DNA of 64,000 nucleotides from Heligmosomoides polygyrus polygyrus (GCA_947396885.1 OX377206.1:15313466-15377465), one strand, 5' to 3'. Numbered from the stretch's first letter, positions 50,563 to 60,430 are shown. Made by a program: numbers and translations. The notes: generated by a model not told the origin, from the sequence alone.

Positions 50563-50636
50563 GCCGAGTTAGCCTAGTGGTTAGTAGTGTAGTTTCATGC
50601 ACAAACGGTCACAGGTTCGACTCCCGGCTCGGGCAC
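50563..50636 (+). promoter_or_regulatory. tRNA-like Pol III promoter at the LINE 5' end
   Basis: A box TAGCCTAGTGG (50570-50580) and B box GGTTCGACTCC (50614-50624) both match the eukaryotic consensus exactly, with 33 bases between them as in tRNA genes. GTTT.CATGCAC.AAAC gives a 4 bp anticodon-type stem with a 7-base loop, and CCGAG near the start can pair with CTCGG after the B box. T-stem pairing is poor, so it is tRNA-derived rather than a working tRNA. RTE elements are normally thought to use internal Pol II promoters. Confidence 0.8.
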
Positions 50637-50639
50637 GCC

Positions 50640-53600
50640 ATGCCCTGCAAAAATTGCAAAAATGGCAACGGTTCCAGCGTCAGGCCCAGGTTGACAGGCC
50701 GGCTGATGGAGAAACCTCGTCACAAAACCATGATCACAAGTCGCAATAGAATCAGTGTAAAGGCTAGGACGTCACCCGGAAGTGGCGCACAGAACCCCCG
50801 CCCGAGTTCTGTGGTCAGTATGCGAGGGCTACCGAGGGCCGAACGACCTCGGCTAAAGAAGCTAGTTCGACTGGGGACTCTGAATGTGGGAACGCTGACC
50901 GGGAGATCTAGGGAAGTGGCTGACCTGATGAAGCGCAGAAGGATACAAGTCCTGTGTCTGCAGGAAACGCGATGGAAAGGGGCGAAAGCCAAGGAGATCG
51001 GAGAAGGGGTCAAGCTGTACTACAACGGAGAGGACACCAAGAGGAACGGGGTAGGGATAGCTGTCGCGGAGTCCCTCAAGGATTCAGTAGCGGCTGTCCA
51101 AAGAATAAACGACCGCATCATGTCACTACGGCTGGACACGAAGGAGGGTTACTGGACCATCATGTCTGTCTACGCTCCGCAGACCGGATGCTCCGAGCAC
51201 GACAAGGATGACTTCTACCTCTCGCTCGAGGAAGCCATAAGGTCCGTACCAGAAGGCGACTACCTCTCCATAGCAGGGGACATGAACGGGCATGTGGGGA
51301 GTGGCAGAAGAGGAGTGGAAAGGGTTCATGGAGGAAAAGGGATCGGCCTGGTAAACCCGGATGGAGAACGAATTCTGGATCTGGCTATCGCCCACGACCT
51401 GGCTGTCTGTAGCACCTTCTTCGCGAAGAGGGAGAGCCAGAAGGTGACCTATACTAGCGGAGGAAGAAGAACTGAGGTCGACCACATCCTGGTTCGAAGG
51501 GCTGCCCTGAAAACAGTCCGGAATGTGAAGGTCATTCCGGGAGAAGACGTGGCATCACAGCACAGACCCTTGGTAGCCGACCTTAGCATACCTCTACCCA
51601 CCAGGCCCAAAGTGAGGACGGAACCCAGGATCCGATGGTGGAGACTGCGGGGTTCAGAGCGGAACGAGCTACGAAGGGCAGTGCTCGAAGCAGGCCTTCC
51701 AGATCCAGCTGGTCCTGTGAATGAGACCTGGAGGAGGGTAGCCGAAACAATCCTGAGATGTGCCAAGGAAACCCTGGGAGAAACAAAGGGAGGAACCAGA
51801 GGGAATAAATCGGCATGGTTCTGGAACGAAGAGGTGCAGGCTGCGGTGAAGAGGAAGAAGGAGGCCTACAAGCTATGGCAAAAGACGAGGGCACCCGAGC
51901 ATCTCACAGCCTACAGGAAGCTGAAGAGGCTGGCAAAAACAGCTGTAGCGAAGGCAAAGAACGCGGAAATGGATGCCCTGTACGAGAAACTAGACGGGCC
52001 AGAGGGAGAGAAGTTCGCCATCCGCCTGGCCAAGGCGCGTCATAGAGCTAGCCTCGACATTCGAGTAGTGAAGACTGTGAAGAGTGCTGACGGTAGAGTG
52101 TTGCGGAAGCCGGTCGAGGTCAGAGAGAGATGGGAGGAGTACTTCAAGGAACTCCTGAACGAGGAGTTCCCTCGTCGGGAGGCCGAGGAAGAACAGCCAA
52201 CGGAAGGACCCATCCCACCCTGGACGCAAGAAGAGGTTCGCAAGGCCATACGGAAGATGAAACTCGGAAAGGCAGCAGGGCCTGACGGTGTGCCAGTAGA
52301 GGCTTGGAAGGTGCTCGGGAACCTCGGAATCAACTGGCTGACGCAGTTCCTCAACAGAATCACGAAAGAAGGTAAGATGCCGGATGACTGGAGGAACAGC
52401 ACCATAGTCCCCATCTTCAAGCAGAAGGGAGACGCTTCCGAATGCTCCAACTACCGAGGGATAAAACTGATCTCACACACGATGAAGATCTACGAACGAC
52501 TGGTAGACTCAAGGCTGAGGGAGATGGTATCCATCTCCCAGGTGCAGTGGGGCTTCATGCCTGAGAGGTCCACCACAGACGCCATCTTCATCGCTCGTCA
52601 GGTGATGGAGAAATATCGGGAGAAACGAAAACCCTGCTACCTGGCATTTCTGGATCTGGAGAAGGCCTACGACAGGCTAGCTCGGACAGTAATCTGGAAT
52701 TCCCTTCGAGGGAGGGGTGTCCCGGAACGTCTGATCACGGTCATAAGGGACATGTACGAGGGCTCGAAAGCGGCGATACGAACTCCACACGGGGTGACAA
52801 GGAAAGTGGACATCACAGTGGGGGTACACCAAGGGTCGGCTCTGAGCCCGTTCCTCTTCCTGCTGACGCTTGACACTATAGTGAACCACCTTGAGAAAGT
52901 CCCTCTCAGAACGATCCTCTACGCGGACGACATCGCCCTAGTAGCCGACAACCAGGAGGAGCTGGAGGAGAAGGTGCAGCTGTGGCAGAGAACCCTTGCG
53001 GACAACGGCCTACGGCTGAACGTGAAGAAGACGAAGTTCATCAGCTCTGAGCAGTGCGCTGGATCGATCCTAGACTGCCAAGGGGAAACGATCGAGAAGG
53101 TGGAAGAATTCCGCTACCTCGGAAGTGACCTATCCGAGGAAGGAAGTGTGGACCAGGCGGTCAGGGGACGGATAAACGCAGCCTGGCTCAAGTGGAGGGA
53201 GTCCACAGGGATCCTCTGCGACCGTAGATGCTCCAGGACGCTCAAAGGCAAGCTCTATAGAACAGTTGTAAGACCTGCCCTCCTCTACGGCAGTGAGTGC
53301 TGGGCCCTGGGTAAGGCGCAGGAGCGGCAACTGCACGCGGCAGAGATGAGGATGCTGAGGTGGGCATGTGGATTGACCCGTCGGGACAGGGTGCGAAACG
53401 AGGATGTTAGGGCAGTGATGAAGACTGCCCCGATCCAGCTGAAGATGAGGGAGCAGCGCCTAAGGTGGTACGGACACGTCCTCAGAAGGCCAGAGAATCA
53501 CCCCGTAAGGTTGGCCCTAGATTACGAGGCACCCGGAAAGCGTCCGAGAGGAGCCCCTAGGAAAAGATGGAAGGACGTCATCAAGAGAGATCTCGCCGAA

Positions 53601-53687
53601 GTCGGCGCCACGGCAGATGACGCCCTTGATAGGATGAGGTGGCGACAGATCACAAGAACAGCGGACCCTGCGACTGCGCGGGACTAA
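50640..53687 (+). CDS. RTE LINE protein: AP endonuclease and reverse transcriptase, 1015 aa
   Basis: Makes the enzyme that nicks target DNA and reverse-transcribes the element RNA. ATG 50640 is the first start after the tRNA-like head; the frame is also open upstream, but that part belongs to the mariner. The endonuclease domain (about residues 75-315) has TLNVGTL with Asn82, LQETRW with Glu109, YAPQTG, GDMNGHVG, the RTEVDHILV box and SQHRPL, so all usual catalytic residues are present. The RT domain (about 520-800) has AGPDGVPVEAW, NYRGIKLIS, GFMPERSTTDA, LDLEKAYDRL, VHQGSALSPF and LYADDIAL with the Asp pair at about 763-764. The C-terminus has an RTE-type zone with LRWYGHVLRR and GAPRKRW. 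The protein resembles the BovB/RTE group. There is no stop or frameshift, so the copy may be active. Confidence 0.94.
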   Translation: MPCKNCKNGNGSSVRPRLTGRLMEKPRHKTMITSRNRISVKARTSPGSGAQNPRPSSVVSMRGLPRAERPRLKKLVRLGTLNVGTLTGRSREVADLMKRRRIQVLCLQETRWKGAKAKEIGEGVKLYYNGEDTKRNGVGIAVAESLKDSVAAVQRINDRIMSLRLDTKEGYWTIMSVYAPQTGCSEHDKDDFYLSLEEAIRSVPEGDYLSIAGDMNGHVGSGRRGVERVHGGKGIGLVNPDGERILDLAIAHDLAVCSTFFAKRESQKVTYTSGGRRTEVDHILVRRAALKTVRNVKVIPGEDVASQHRPLVADLSIPLPTRPKVRTEPRIRWWRLRGSERNELRRAVLEAGLPDPAGPVNETWRRVAETILRCAKETLGETKGGTRGNKSAWFWNEEVQAAVKRKKEAYKLWQKTRAPEHLTAYRKLKRLAKTAVAKAKNAEMDALYEKLDGPEGEKFAIRLAKARHRASLDIRVVKTVKSADGRVLRKPVEVRERWEEYFKELLNEEFPRREAEEEQPTEGPIPPWTQEEVRKAIRKMKLGKAAGPDGVPVEAWKVLGNLGINWLTQFLNRITKEGKMPDDWRNSTIVPIFKQKGDASECSNYRGIKLISHTMKIYERLVDSRLREMVSISQVQWGFMPERSTTDAIFIARQVMEKYREKRKPCYLAFLDLEKAYDRLARTVIWNSLRGRGVPERLITVIRDMYEGSKAAIRTPHGVTRKVDITVGVHQGSALSPFLFLLTLDTIVNHLEKVPLRTILYADDIALVADNQEELEEKVQLWQRTLADNGLRLNVKKTKFISSEQCAGSILDCQGETIEKVEEFRYLGSDLSEEGSVDQAVRGRINAAWLKWRESTGILCDRRCSRTLKGKLYRTVVRPALLYGSECWALGKAQERQLHAAEMRMLRWACGLTRRDRVRNEDVRAVMKTAPIQLKMREQRLRWYGHVLRRPENHPVRLALDYEAPGKRPRGAPRKRWKDVIKRDLAEVGATADDALDRMRWRQITRTADPATARD

Positions 53688-54605
53688 ACGCTCAGGAGAA
53701 GAAGAAGAAGAAGAGAAGATCTTATTCTTGCTGGAAGACAAATTTTGTTGCAAAATTTATGACTCAACGTAATATATTTATTTTCCTGGCTGATAGTACA
53801 GTACTGACAAGCCAGTGCCCCGGTTTCAAGCATATCTACTTCGATCAAACAGAAGTATTTCGTCGTGCGATCAGCCTTCTAGACGATCTTCTTGCTCTTA
53901 CTAAATATTATATTACGGGATGAAAAACATGAGATACAGATAGAGATACTTTGGAGGACATCGTTCTAAAGTGTGCAGTGAGAACTGTGGAGTTGATTCA
54001 GTTTATTCGGAAGTCCGTCCCAAGAGGCCCGAAAGCGGTTCAAACAGCTCTATGAAGCCCTTCTATCGTGTCCATCATGTCTGAAATACACGTAAGGCGA
54101 CGTCTTGGAAACATGAGAGCTTTCCAGTCGAATTCCTTCTTCCTCGCAGTAAACGTTTCTATGAAATACGCCATCCTACAGTTGACATGCAGTCTTATTT
54201 GCCCCTGCTCCAGTTATGTAGTTCAACAGGCATCGTCCCTGCATCAGCAGAAGATTTCGAGCAGATGTCATTCACAAAAAAGGAGATTTGAGAGGAATCT
54301 TCCATCCGCACTAATTTGAATGATTTCGCTTATTCCAAAAATGTTCTTTCCTTGTCCTTTCCTTTCCGCCTCTTACAGGAGATTAATAACCTTCTGCAAA
54401 TACATTTAACATTTCCAACATGAGGCATGTCAAAAAAGGATGAAAGAAAGAATACGACAACCCAATGAAGGTCTAAAACAATAGCAAATAGAATGAAACG
54501 GTAAAGGAAGCAAACTGGTATGCTTGATACTTCCCCTTGCAGGTGCCGATTAACAATTACTTTGAATTTACTGTTTGTTTGGAGGCTGTATGATCGCGGT
54601 ATATA

Positions 54606-55878
54606 CAGGGTGGCCCAAATGAAGTGTTACACAGAAAACTACATACAAGTTTGTACAAACAAACACAAATAAGAAAAATATACGATCATTCGAAAGACAA
54701 GAAAATTCTACATGACATATCATACACCACATTCAAAATCTGCTCCTTTGGCTTCAATGCAGGCGTCCAATCTCTTTCGGAAATTCTTGAGGATACGCGC
54801 GATCATTTCCGGTGAAATTTCGTCCCATGCCTTCTCCAGAGCTCTTTTCAGCGAATCCAGTGAACTGTGTCTGAAAGAGCAAGCTTTTTGCTCCAGGACT
54901 GACCAGATGGCGAAATCCATAAGGTTGAAATCGGGCGACTTTGAAGGCCAAACCTCCTTCGTCCAGAAAGCCGGGAGATTGGCCTCGCACCACTCCAGAG
55001 CCTTCTTGGCACCGTGAGCTGGTGCCCAATCTTGCTGGAAGGTCCAGTCTATGTCCTTAGCATTCTCTTGTGGCAAGGTATTACACCGTTCTCCAGGATT
55101 TGCTTCTCGTAGATTTCGGCATTGGTCTTGACTTATTTTTGAATAAAAACAAGCCTGGTCCTTCTCTGGACCGATACTGCAGCCTATACCATCAAGGACT
55201 GTGGATGGAAAATAAGCTCATCCGACGTCGACGGCTTTTGCGATCCTTCTGGCAGCAGTTTCCGTTGATTCTGCGCATTTTGGAGTGGTTCGACGGTAAA
55301 TATCTTCTCGTTTGTGAAGAGAACTCGGTCGCGCTTGTGATCGCGCGTAAGGACCATCATCTTTCTGCATTTCTGCAGTCTTAAGGACTTCATTTCTTCG
55401 GTGAGGTGCTGTCCTTTAACGAATTTGTAGGGATACAATCCCAGATCATCCCTGATCAGTCGCTGCATAGTGGAGCGACCTAGTTTCCTGATGCTTCGTG
55501 CAGCATCTCGGCGAAGTTTGTCTTTGACGGCCTTTCGAAGAGCAGGAGTCCTTGCAGTTCGCCGTGGTCTTCCTCTCGGACAATTTTCGATCCCTCCAAT
55601 CTCTTCGAAACGTTTGATGACGCGGTGTACTCTCATCCAATGCAGTTTGAGCATCATTGAAGTCGTGGAAACGGACGATGCGTGTTTGAACATAGCGACT
55701 ACCGCTGAACGATCCTCAAACAAAACCATGTTTACCTAAAAACGGAGAATAAGACTGACCACAGGTAGACTAAAAAATACGGAGAACACGGATAACACCA
55801 CAGCAAAGCACAAAATGTAAGAGATATTTCCAAAAATGGACTTTCTGTAGCCCGTAACACTTCATGTGGACCACGCTG
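54606..55878 (-). mobile_element. DD37D-type Tc1/mariner transposon, 1,273 bp
   Basis: Terminal repeats CAGGGTGGCCCAAATGAAGTG and the inverse CACTTCATGTGGACCACGCTG (25 bp with three mismatches including the shared GTTAC), flanked by TA (54604-54605 and 55879-55880). It lies inside the left palindrome arm close to the apex; the right arm has no counterpart. The transposase is on the minus strand. Confidence 0.92.
54720..55729 (-). pseudogene. DD37D transposase, broken
   Basis: The N-terminal half starts at 55729 (MVLFEDRSAVVAMF) and includes a helix-turn-helix region, the GRPRRTART linker and the first catalytic region VLFTNEKIF, where Asn stands in place of the expected Asp. That frame stops near 55184. 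The C-terminal half (55076-54720) has TFQQDWAPAHGAKKALEW with the second Asp, and SPDFNLMDFAIWS; the Asp of LMD is 37 residues after the second Asp, the spacing of the maT-like DD37D group. About 100 bases between the halves are out of frame. The frame break and the changed first Asp make it inactive. Confidence 0.9.
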
Positions 55879-55905
55879 TAGATGTAGAATGCTCTGCGAC
55901 GTGTT

Positions 55906-56526
55906 TTACGTACTGATGTTAATCATTGTTTACACGGATTTCGATTTCGTTTATATGCAGTGTTTTTTGCTTTTCTATTTTTAACTTTGCTTATGCTAGG
56001 CTATTCTCTAAGCCATGAATAAATAAGCAAATAAATGTGGGGGAACTCAAAAACAGCAGTGCAAATTCGATGTGCACGAACAAAGACTCTGGGTTTCCTC
56101 TTCCTCCTAACACTTGGCAACCGTGACACGAATACCGCTACATGGAAGTCGATACCGCGTCCTTTTTCGTTCCTCACTGCGATTTAGGTAGATCTTTATT
56201 TTTATCTTTATCTCTATAGGCGTCCACCAAATGGTAGGCGCAAATAACACCACAACACCGAAACTAACCAACAAACGATAAAACGAAAAGAAACCAACGA
56301 CCGGTGAAACAACAAAAAGGAAAAGAAGAACACACACAGCCAATCTGACCCAGACCCAGCAGCTACATACGACCATCGTTGGGCTAAGAAAAAAGGGTGA
56401 AATTGAGGAAGATAAGAGTTTTACTGCGGGAAAACCAGTTTCCTGAGGAAATTTTTTAAAGTACTGAGTTTGAAGGAGATTGGCGGTGATTCGAAGGATG
56501 AGAGCTATATATGTACGATGAAACAA
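55906..56526. other. Apex (loop) of the giant palindrome
   Basis: About 620 bases without mirror partner. It contains GAATAAATAAGCAAATAAAT (about 56017-56036), which looks like a LINE 3' tail. A minus-strand frame (56107-56643) includes a (ATAAAG/ATCTTT)-type repeat near 56192-56220 that encodes IEIKIKIKI and has no enzyme motif I recognise. No transposase lies in the loop, so the palindrome does not look like a simple autonomous transposon. Confidence 0.6.
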
Positions 56527-56853
56527 ACACGTCGCGGAGCATTCTACTACACCTATATATGTACAGCGATCACGCAGCCTCCAAACAAGCAGTAAATTCA
56601 ATGTAATTGTTAACCGGCCCCAGCAAGTGGAAGTATGAAGCATACCAGTTCACTTCCTTTACCATTTTATTCTATTTGCTATTATTTTAGACCTTTATTG
56701 TGTTGTCGTATTCTTTCTTTTATCTTTTTTGACATGCCGAATCATGTTGTAAATGTTAAATGTATTTGCAGAAGGTTATTAAAATCCTATAAGAGGCGAA
56801 AAGGAAAGGACGAGGAAAGGACATTTTTGGAATAAGCGAAATCATTCAAGATA

Positions 56854-57243
56854 GTGCGGATGGAAGAATCCTGTTTTTTTGTGGACGACATCTGCTCGAA
56901 ATCTTTTGCTGAAGCAGAGGCGATGCCTGCTGAACTAACTGGAACAAAGAAAAGTAAGACTGCGTGTCAACTGTACGATGGCATATTTTATAAAAACGTT
57001 TACTGCGAGGAAGAAGAATTCATCTGGAAAGCTCCCATGTTTCCAAGGCGTCGTCTTACGTGTATTTCGGACATGGTGGACGCAATAGAAAGGCTTCATA
57101 GAGCTAGCTGTATGAACCGCTTTCGGGCTTCCTGGGACGGACTCGGACTTCCGAATAAACTGAATCAGGTCGGCAGTTCTCCCTCTACACTGCTAGGCTC
57201 TAATGGGGCCAACAGTTGCACTATTACAATAAATATTATTTAA
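56854..57243 (+). CDS. Unknown open frame in right arm, 129 codons
   Basis: No family is recognised. The frame has an acidic/basic mixed composition (YCEEEEFIW, FPRRRLTCISDMVDAIERLH) and no signal peptide or membrane segment. The left arm holds the same sequence in inverse orientation (about 53950-54320), but there the frame is interrupted, which argues against a conserved gene. It may be part of an old element protein or chance coding. Confidence 0.2.
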   Translation: MRMEESCFFVDDICSKSFAEAEAMPAELTGTKKSKTACQLYDGIFYKNVYCEEEEFIWKAPMFPRRRLTCISDMVDAIERLHRASCMNRFRASWDGLGLPNKLNQVGSSPSTLLGSNGANSCTITINII

Positions 57244-57659
57244 TTGTTATTCTTTTTTTAATGTGAAATATACTGCGGACAGTGCATATAGCGCTAGAAC
57301 GATGTCCTCCAAATATCATATGCATCTCCTGTTATTCATCCTGTTATGTAATATTTGGTAAGAGGAAGAAGATCATCTATAACGTGTCACACGCGCACAA
57401 CAAAATACTTCTTTTCGTACGTTCTGAAGTAGAGAGGGTTGAAAACAGGGCACTGGCTTATCATTACTGTACTATCAGCCAGGATAGTCAATGTTTTCTG
57501 ACCAAAGTTTCTTTTAAAAAAGTTTCCCGTAAGTTTTAATTCATTTGTCGGAGAACCAAGCAGCTAGAGTATTATTTACTCACGCAGGACTTTGCTCTCA
57601 CTATAAGCTGAACTGAAGCTCGGTAGTAATATGCTCTGTTGTTGATGTTTATCAACAGA

Positions 57660-58010
57660 TGGAATTGAATGTCGATGGCCGGAGTGCTCCAAATGGATCC
57701 TCCTTGCTCGAGAAACACGAAGAGCGTCATACCGTTCGTTCAGGGTCTTCACGAAGAAGTCCGACCGACGCGCTGGTGGGCGTTCTTGCGTTTTCTTGAC
57801 ATCCCAAAATGCAGTCGGTAACGGCTCTCGTCCAGCGTGTGTCTGGAAAATGTATTACGTGGCCGGCCCACTCAATTTTCCACGACTTACCTCATGCGAC
57901 AGCGTTTCCGATCTCCTAACGTCAACGAAGCTCGGAACTCCGAACGGGGAACTTGCGCCTTTAAGGACGAGTTCGTTGAAAAGAATTCTATATCAAACCT
58001 GGTAGGCAGA
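57660..58010 (-). pseudogene. RTE-1-like LINE tail fragment in right arm
   Basis: Mirror of 48880-49165: on the minus strand it encodes the [14 protein letters not shown] domain with frame breaks. It confirms that the RTE-1 fragment predates the arm duplication. Confidence 0.75.
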
Positions 58011-59139
58011 GAGGATTGAAAAACTTGTCCGAAGGAAGTACACAAAGAGATATTTGCAAGAAATGCACAACCCTACTCTACTTATTGTGAATGTGTAGAT
58101 CATTTATGCTGCAGTTCTTTGCAGCTGAGACGGATGATAAACGACCAGTGCTTTCTTTAAAGACGGGTTTGCCGGAAGGTCAGCCGCAATAAGGAATTTT
58201 ATATCAAACCTGGTAGGCAATGAGGATGGAAAAGAAACTTACTCTCAAGATGTAGAGGCTTCAAGGTCGTTGAACCTGGAGACTTTTTATTCAGACATTT
58301 TCAATCATGGATATATATTGCATCTGTGAATGGGACCACATTGGCACAGTACATTACCAGTACTCTTCAGAAACTACTAGGGTCTAGGCGTTTCTAAAAA
58401 GTGTACTGTAACAAGGTTACTTAGTGTTCGTAACGAGGTTTTTGGAGAGTTTAGGTAGACCCCAATATTGCCCAATATTGAAGCTGATGGCCAGCTTTGA
58501 CACGATGAAACTAATAGTGAGCCTTCCTTGGATACCCTGCACATTCTGCCATGCGAAATAATGAAGGGGTGAAATTTGCTTATCTCTTACATTTCGCCCT
58601 AGCAGTAACTTACGCCACCCCTTTGACGAGACCTTCTTCTATCCTTTAGCCTAGCTTTTCTCCACGTCACTGGTCCCAGAATGTTGAGAGACGTTGCTGG
58701 CAGAGGCGTTGTTCGAACCAAAAATCGGTTCGTTCTGCAGCCGAGATTGGCGCCTCTGCTATCTGCACCACCACGCATGTCCTGTGCATAATTGTGGCAC
58801 GTGCTGCATCTTTTAATGGATTGGCTTTCACAGGAAAGTAATATGTTCAGATCTTTGCACTAATTTTGTATATAGCGGGAACCTGTTATTGCATTACATT
58901 TTCTTTCAAAAGCTATTTGTCTTCCAAGCACAACTTTTAGGAGCCCCTAGATTTTTCAAGAAGCGACAACCATTTCTAATCGTGGTAGCTTACCTAGCTT
59001 TGTTACGGAGCATTTTGAGAGCTTATAAATTGCTTTTAATTCATTTCTTGTAGCATCGTTATGACAGAATGCGCATGCGCTGTTTTGATCATTTCAATCA
59101 TTTTTCGGATGCAAAGATCATCAGATAGATAGCGAAGTG

Positions 59140-60180
59140 CGAAAGCTCAGAAAATGAACAAGTCAATGCTTACTGGAAAACTTCGGACAAATTTTGACAC
59201 TGGAGCATGTTTCTGGCAGACATACTTAATTAAAGTTGGCATTTATGCCCCTATGAGAGGAGCTGCGAGGGCTGAGGAGTATGTTTTTTTTTATACAAAA
59301 GTGCTATTTTTGGCGTATGAAGACGTAATTAAAATTTTCTAAATCTTTGGCGATTTCCAAGCGTAGTGATTCACTTCAATCTTCTATAGAGCATTCTCCA
59401 ATATTAGTAAAACTGATGATACTGTTAGGCGATCATCTTCTACAGTAGGCGACATAGGTCGTAGTTTTCTTGATCTGCCGCCATCATGGATAGGATTTAG
59501 CAGTCCAGTGCCATAAATAAAATTGAAGGACGTGCAAAAAATTTCGAAGACGGTTAACTGAAATAGTTCGTTGAGAGTCGCTCTTTTTTAATGGAACTTC
59601 AGCTTCTTCTGTCTTCGAAGAAATGCACTAGTAGTTTAAAACCGATAGCAAGGCGCTAAAACTTAGAAAATGAACGAGAGAACTTCTAGTGGCAAATTTC
59701 GGATAAACATTTGACATTGGAGCATGTTTCTAGCAGGCGTTTATGCATAATCAACGTTGGCATTTATGCTCCTATGATAGGAGCTGCGAGGGCTGAGGAG
59801 CATTTTTTCATATAAAAGTGATATTTTTTGGTGTACGAAGACGTAATTAAAATTTTCTAAATCCTCGGCGATTTCCAAGCGTAATGATTCACCTCAATCT
59901 GCTATAGAACAGTCTGCAAAATTAATAAAATTGATGATGCCGTTGGACGATCTTCTACTACAGTAGACGATATAGATCGTAGGATTCTTGGTCTGTCGCC
60001 CTTGTCAATAGGATTCAATAGTCGATAGGTCGAAATGTAATTGAGGGATGTGCAAAAAATGCTTGAGGAAGGTTCACTTAAATTTTTCTTTGAAAATGGT
60101 TCTATTTTGGATAGAACGCGGCTCAGATCATACTATCTTCAAAGAAATGCGCTATTTCTTAAACTGTATATGACTTGACC
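59140..60180. repeat. ~540 bp tandem duplication in right arm
   Basis: Blocks such as ATGAACAAG/ATGAACGAG, TTTGACA(C/T)TGGAGCATGTTTCT, GGAGCTGCGAGGGCTGAGGAG, GGCGATTTCCAAGCGTA and CTACAGTAG occur at about 59153-59500 and again at about 59668-60010. The left arm has one copy only. Identity by eye is moderate, so the duplication is not recent. Confidence 0.85.
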
Positions 60181-60254
60181 TCTATTTTCGGTACATCTCG
60201 TCACAAAGGGTGACGTGTTAGTACACTTGACGGAATTCATCTTAATCTATCACA

Positions 60255-60430
60255 TCCAGACACTAGTCGTGCTTGCCAAGGCAACGAAAATGTAGAAATT
60301 GCGACGCAGCAGTTCTTTGAGCTTAAAAGAAGCACTTTATTCAAAAAGGACTGAAGTCGCCGTTAAGCTCATGGTAGGTTGATTTTTGTTAGATTTCAAG
60401 AGAAGTTCTGTTTGTTCTTTCGCGCCTTCA
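60255..60430 (+). repeat. Direct repeat outside the right palindrome arm
   Basis: Partner of 46870-47079 in the same orientation: TAGTCGTGCT, CCAAGGCAAC, GAAGCACTTTATTCAA, GCCGTTAAGCTCATGG. Confidence 0.7.

Larger units (their letters stand above)
50562..53718 (+). mobile_element. Full-length RTE-class LINE, 3,157 bp
   Basis: Bounded by a perfect 18 bp target duplication ATCTTATTCTTGCTGGAA (50544-50561 and 53719-53736), so both ends are exact. The 5' end is a tRNA-like segment, then one open frame, then a very short 3' UTR and a (GAA)n tail, as usual for RTE elements. The insertion lies in the decayed mariner. The perfect duplication and intact frame argue for a recent event. The fragment at 38905-39038 is a second, truncated insertion of the same family. 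Confidence 0.95.
49351..53769 (+). mobile_element. mariner transposon carrying a nested RTE LINE
   Basis: Left terminal repeat GGTTGAGTCATAAATTTTGC, right terminal repeat GCAAAATTTATGACTCAAC, both next to TA (49349-49350 and 53770-53771). Without the RTE insertion it is about 1.25 kb. The transposase is badly broken. Recognisable parts are DKPLSGRPTAVNN near 49680, DNREAGKQ and ERNE near 49980, TILDARFYQ near 50130, and the catalytic end YTPDTAQSDCHLLRCMNQFL near 50305, where the third Asp is read as SDC. The frame is open from 50274 into the LINE by chance. Confidence 0.9.
47080..55905 (+). repeat. Left arm of giant palindrome (with nested insertions)
   Basis: Three blocks, 47080-49345, 53772-54603 and 55881-55905, together align as the reverse complement of the right arm (56527-60240). 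Examples: GCACGTGCCACAATTATGCA at 48009 has its inverse near 58793; AAGTTGTGCTTGGAAGACAA has its inverse near 58920; TGCTGATGCAGG-type sequence near 54240 mirrors 56900. The arm was split by the mariner at 49351-53769 and by the DD37D element at 54606-55878. Without insertions it is about 3.1 kb. It contains an RTE-1 fragment at about 48880-49165. Confidence 0.88.
56527..60240 (-). repeat. Right arm of giant palindrome
   Basis: Reverse complement of the left arm, with substitutions and indels but collinear over about 3.1 kb. It is about 540 bp longer because of the tandem duplication at about 59140-60180. It holds no counterpart of the mariner, RTE or DD37D elements, so those inserted into the left arm after the arms existed. 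Confidence 0.88.

Noticed and set aside
50274..50639. Reading the RTE protein as 1137 codons from 50274
   Set aside because: The first 122 codons come from the host mariner and the tRNA-like head. The 18 bp duplication fixes the LINE start at 50562, so the frame before it is open by chance.
56107..56643. 178-codon minus-strand frame at the palindrome apex as the element's own gene
   Set aside because: Hydrophobic, low-complexity composition with no enzyme motif, and it contains a simple repeat encoding IEIKIKIKI. Too weak to call.
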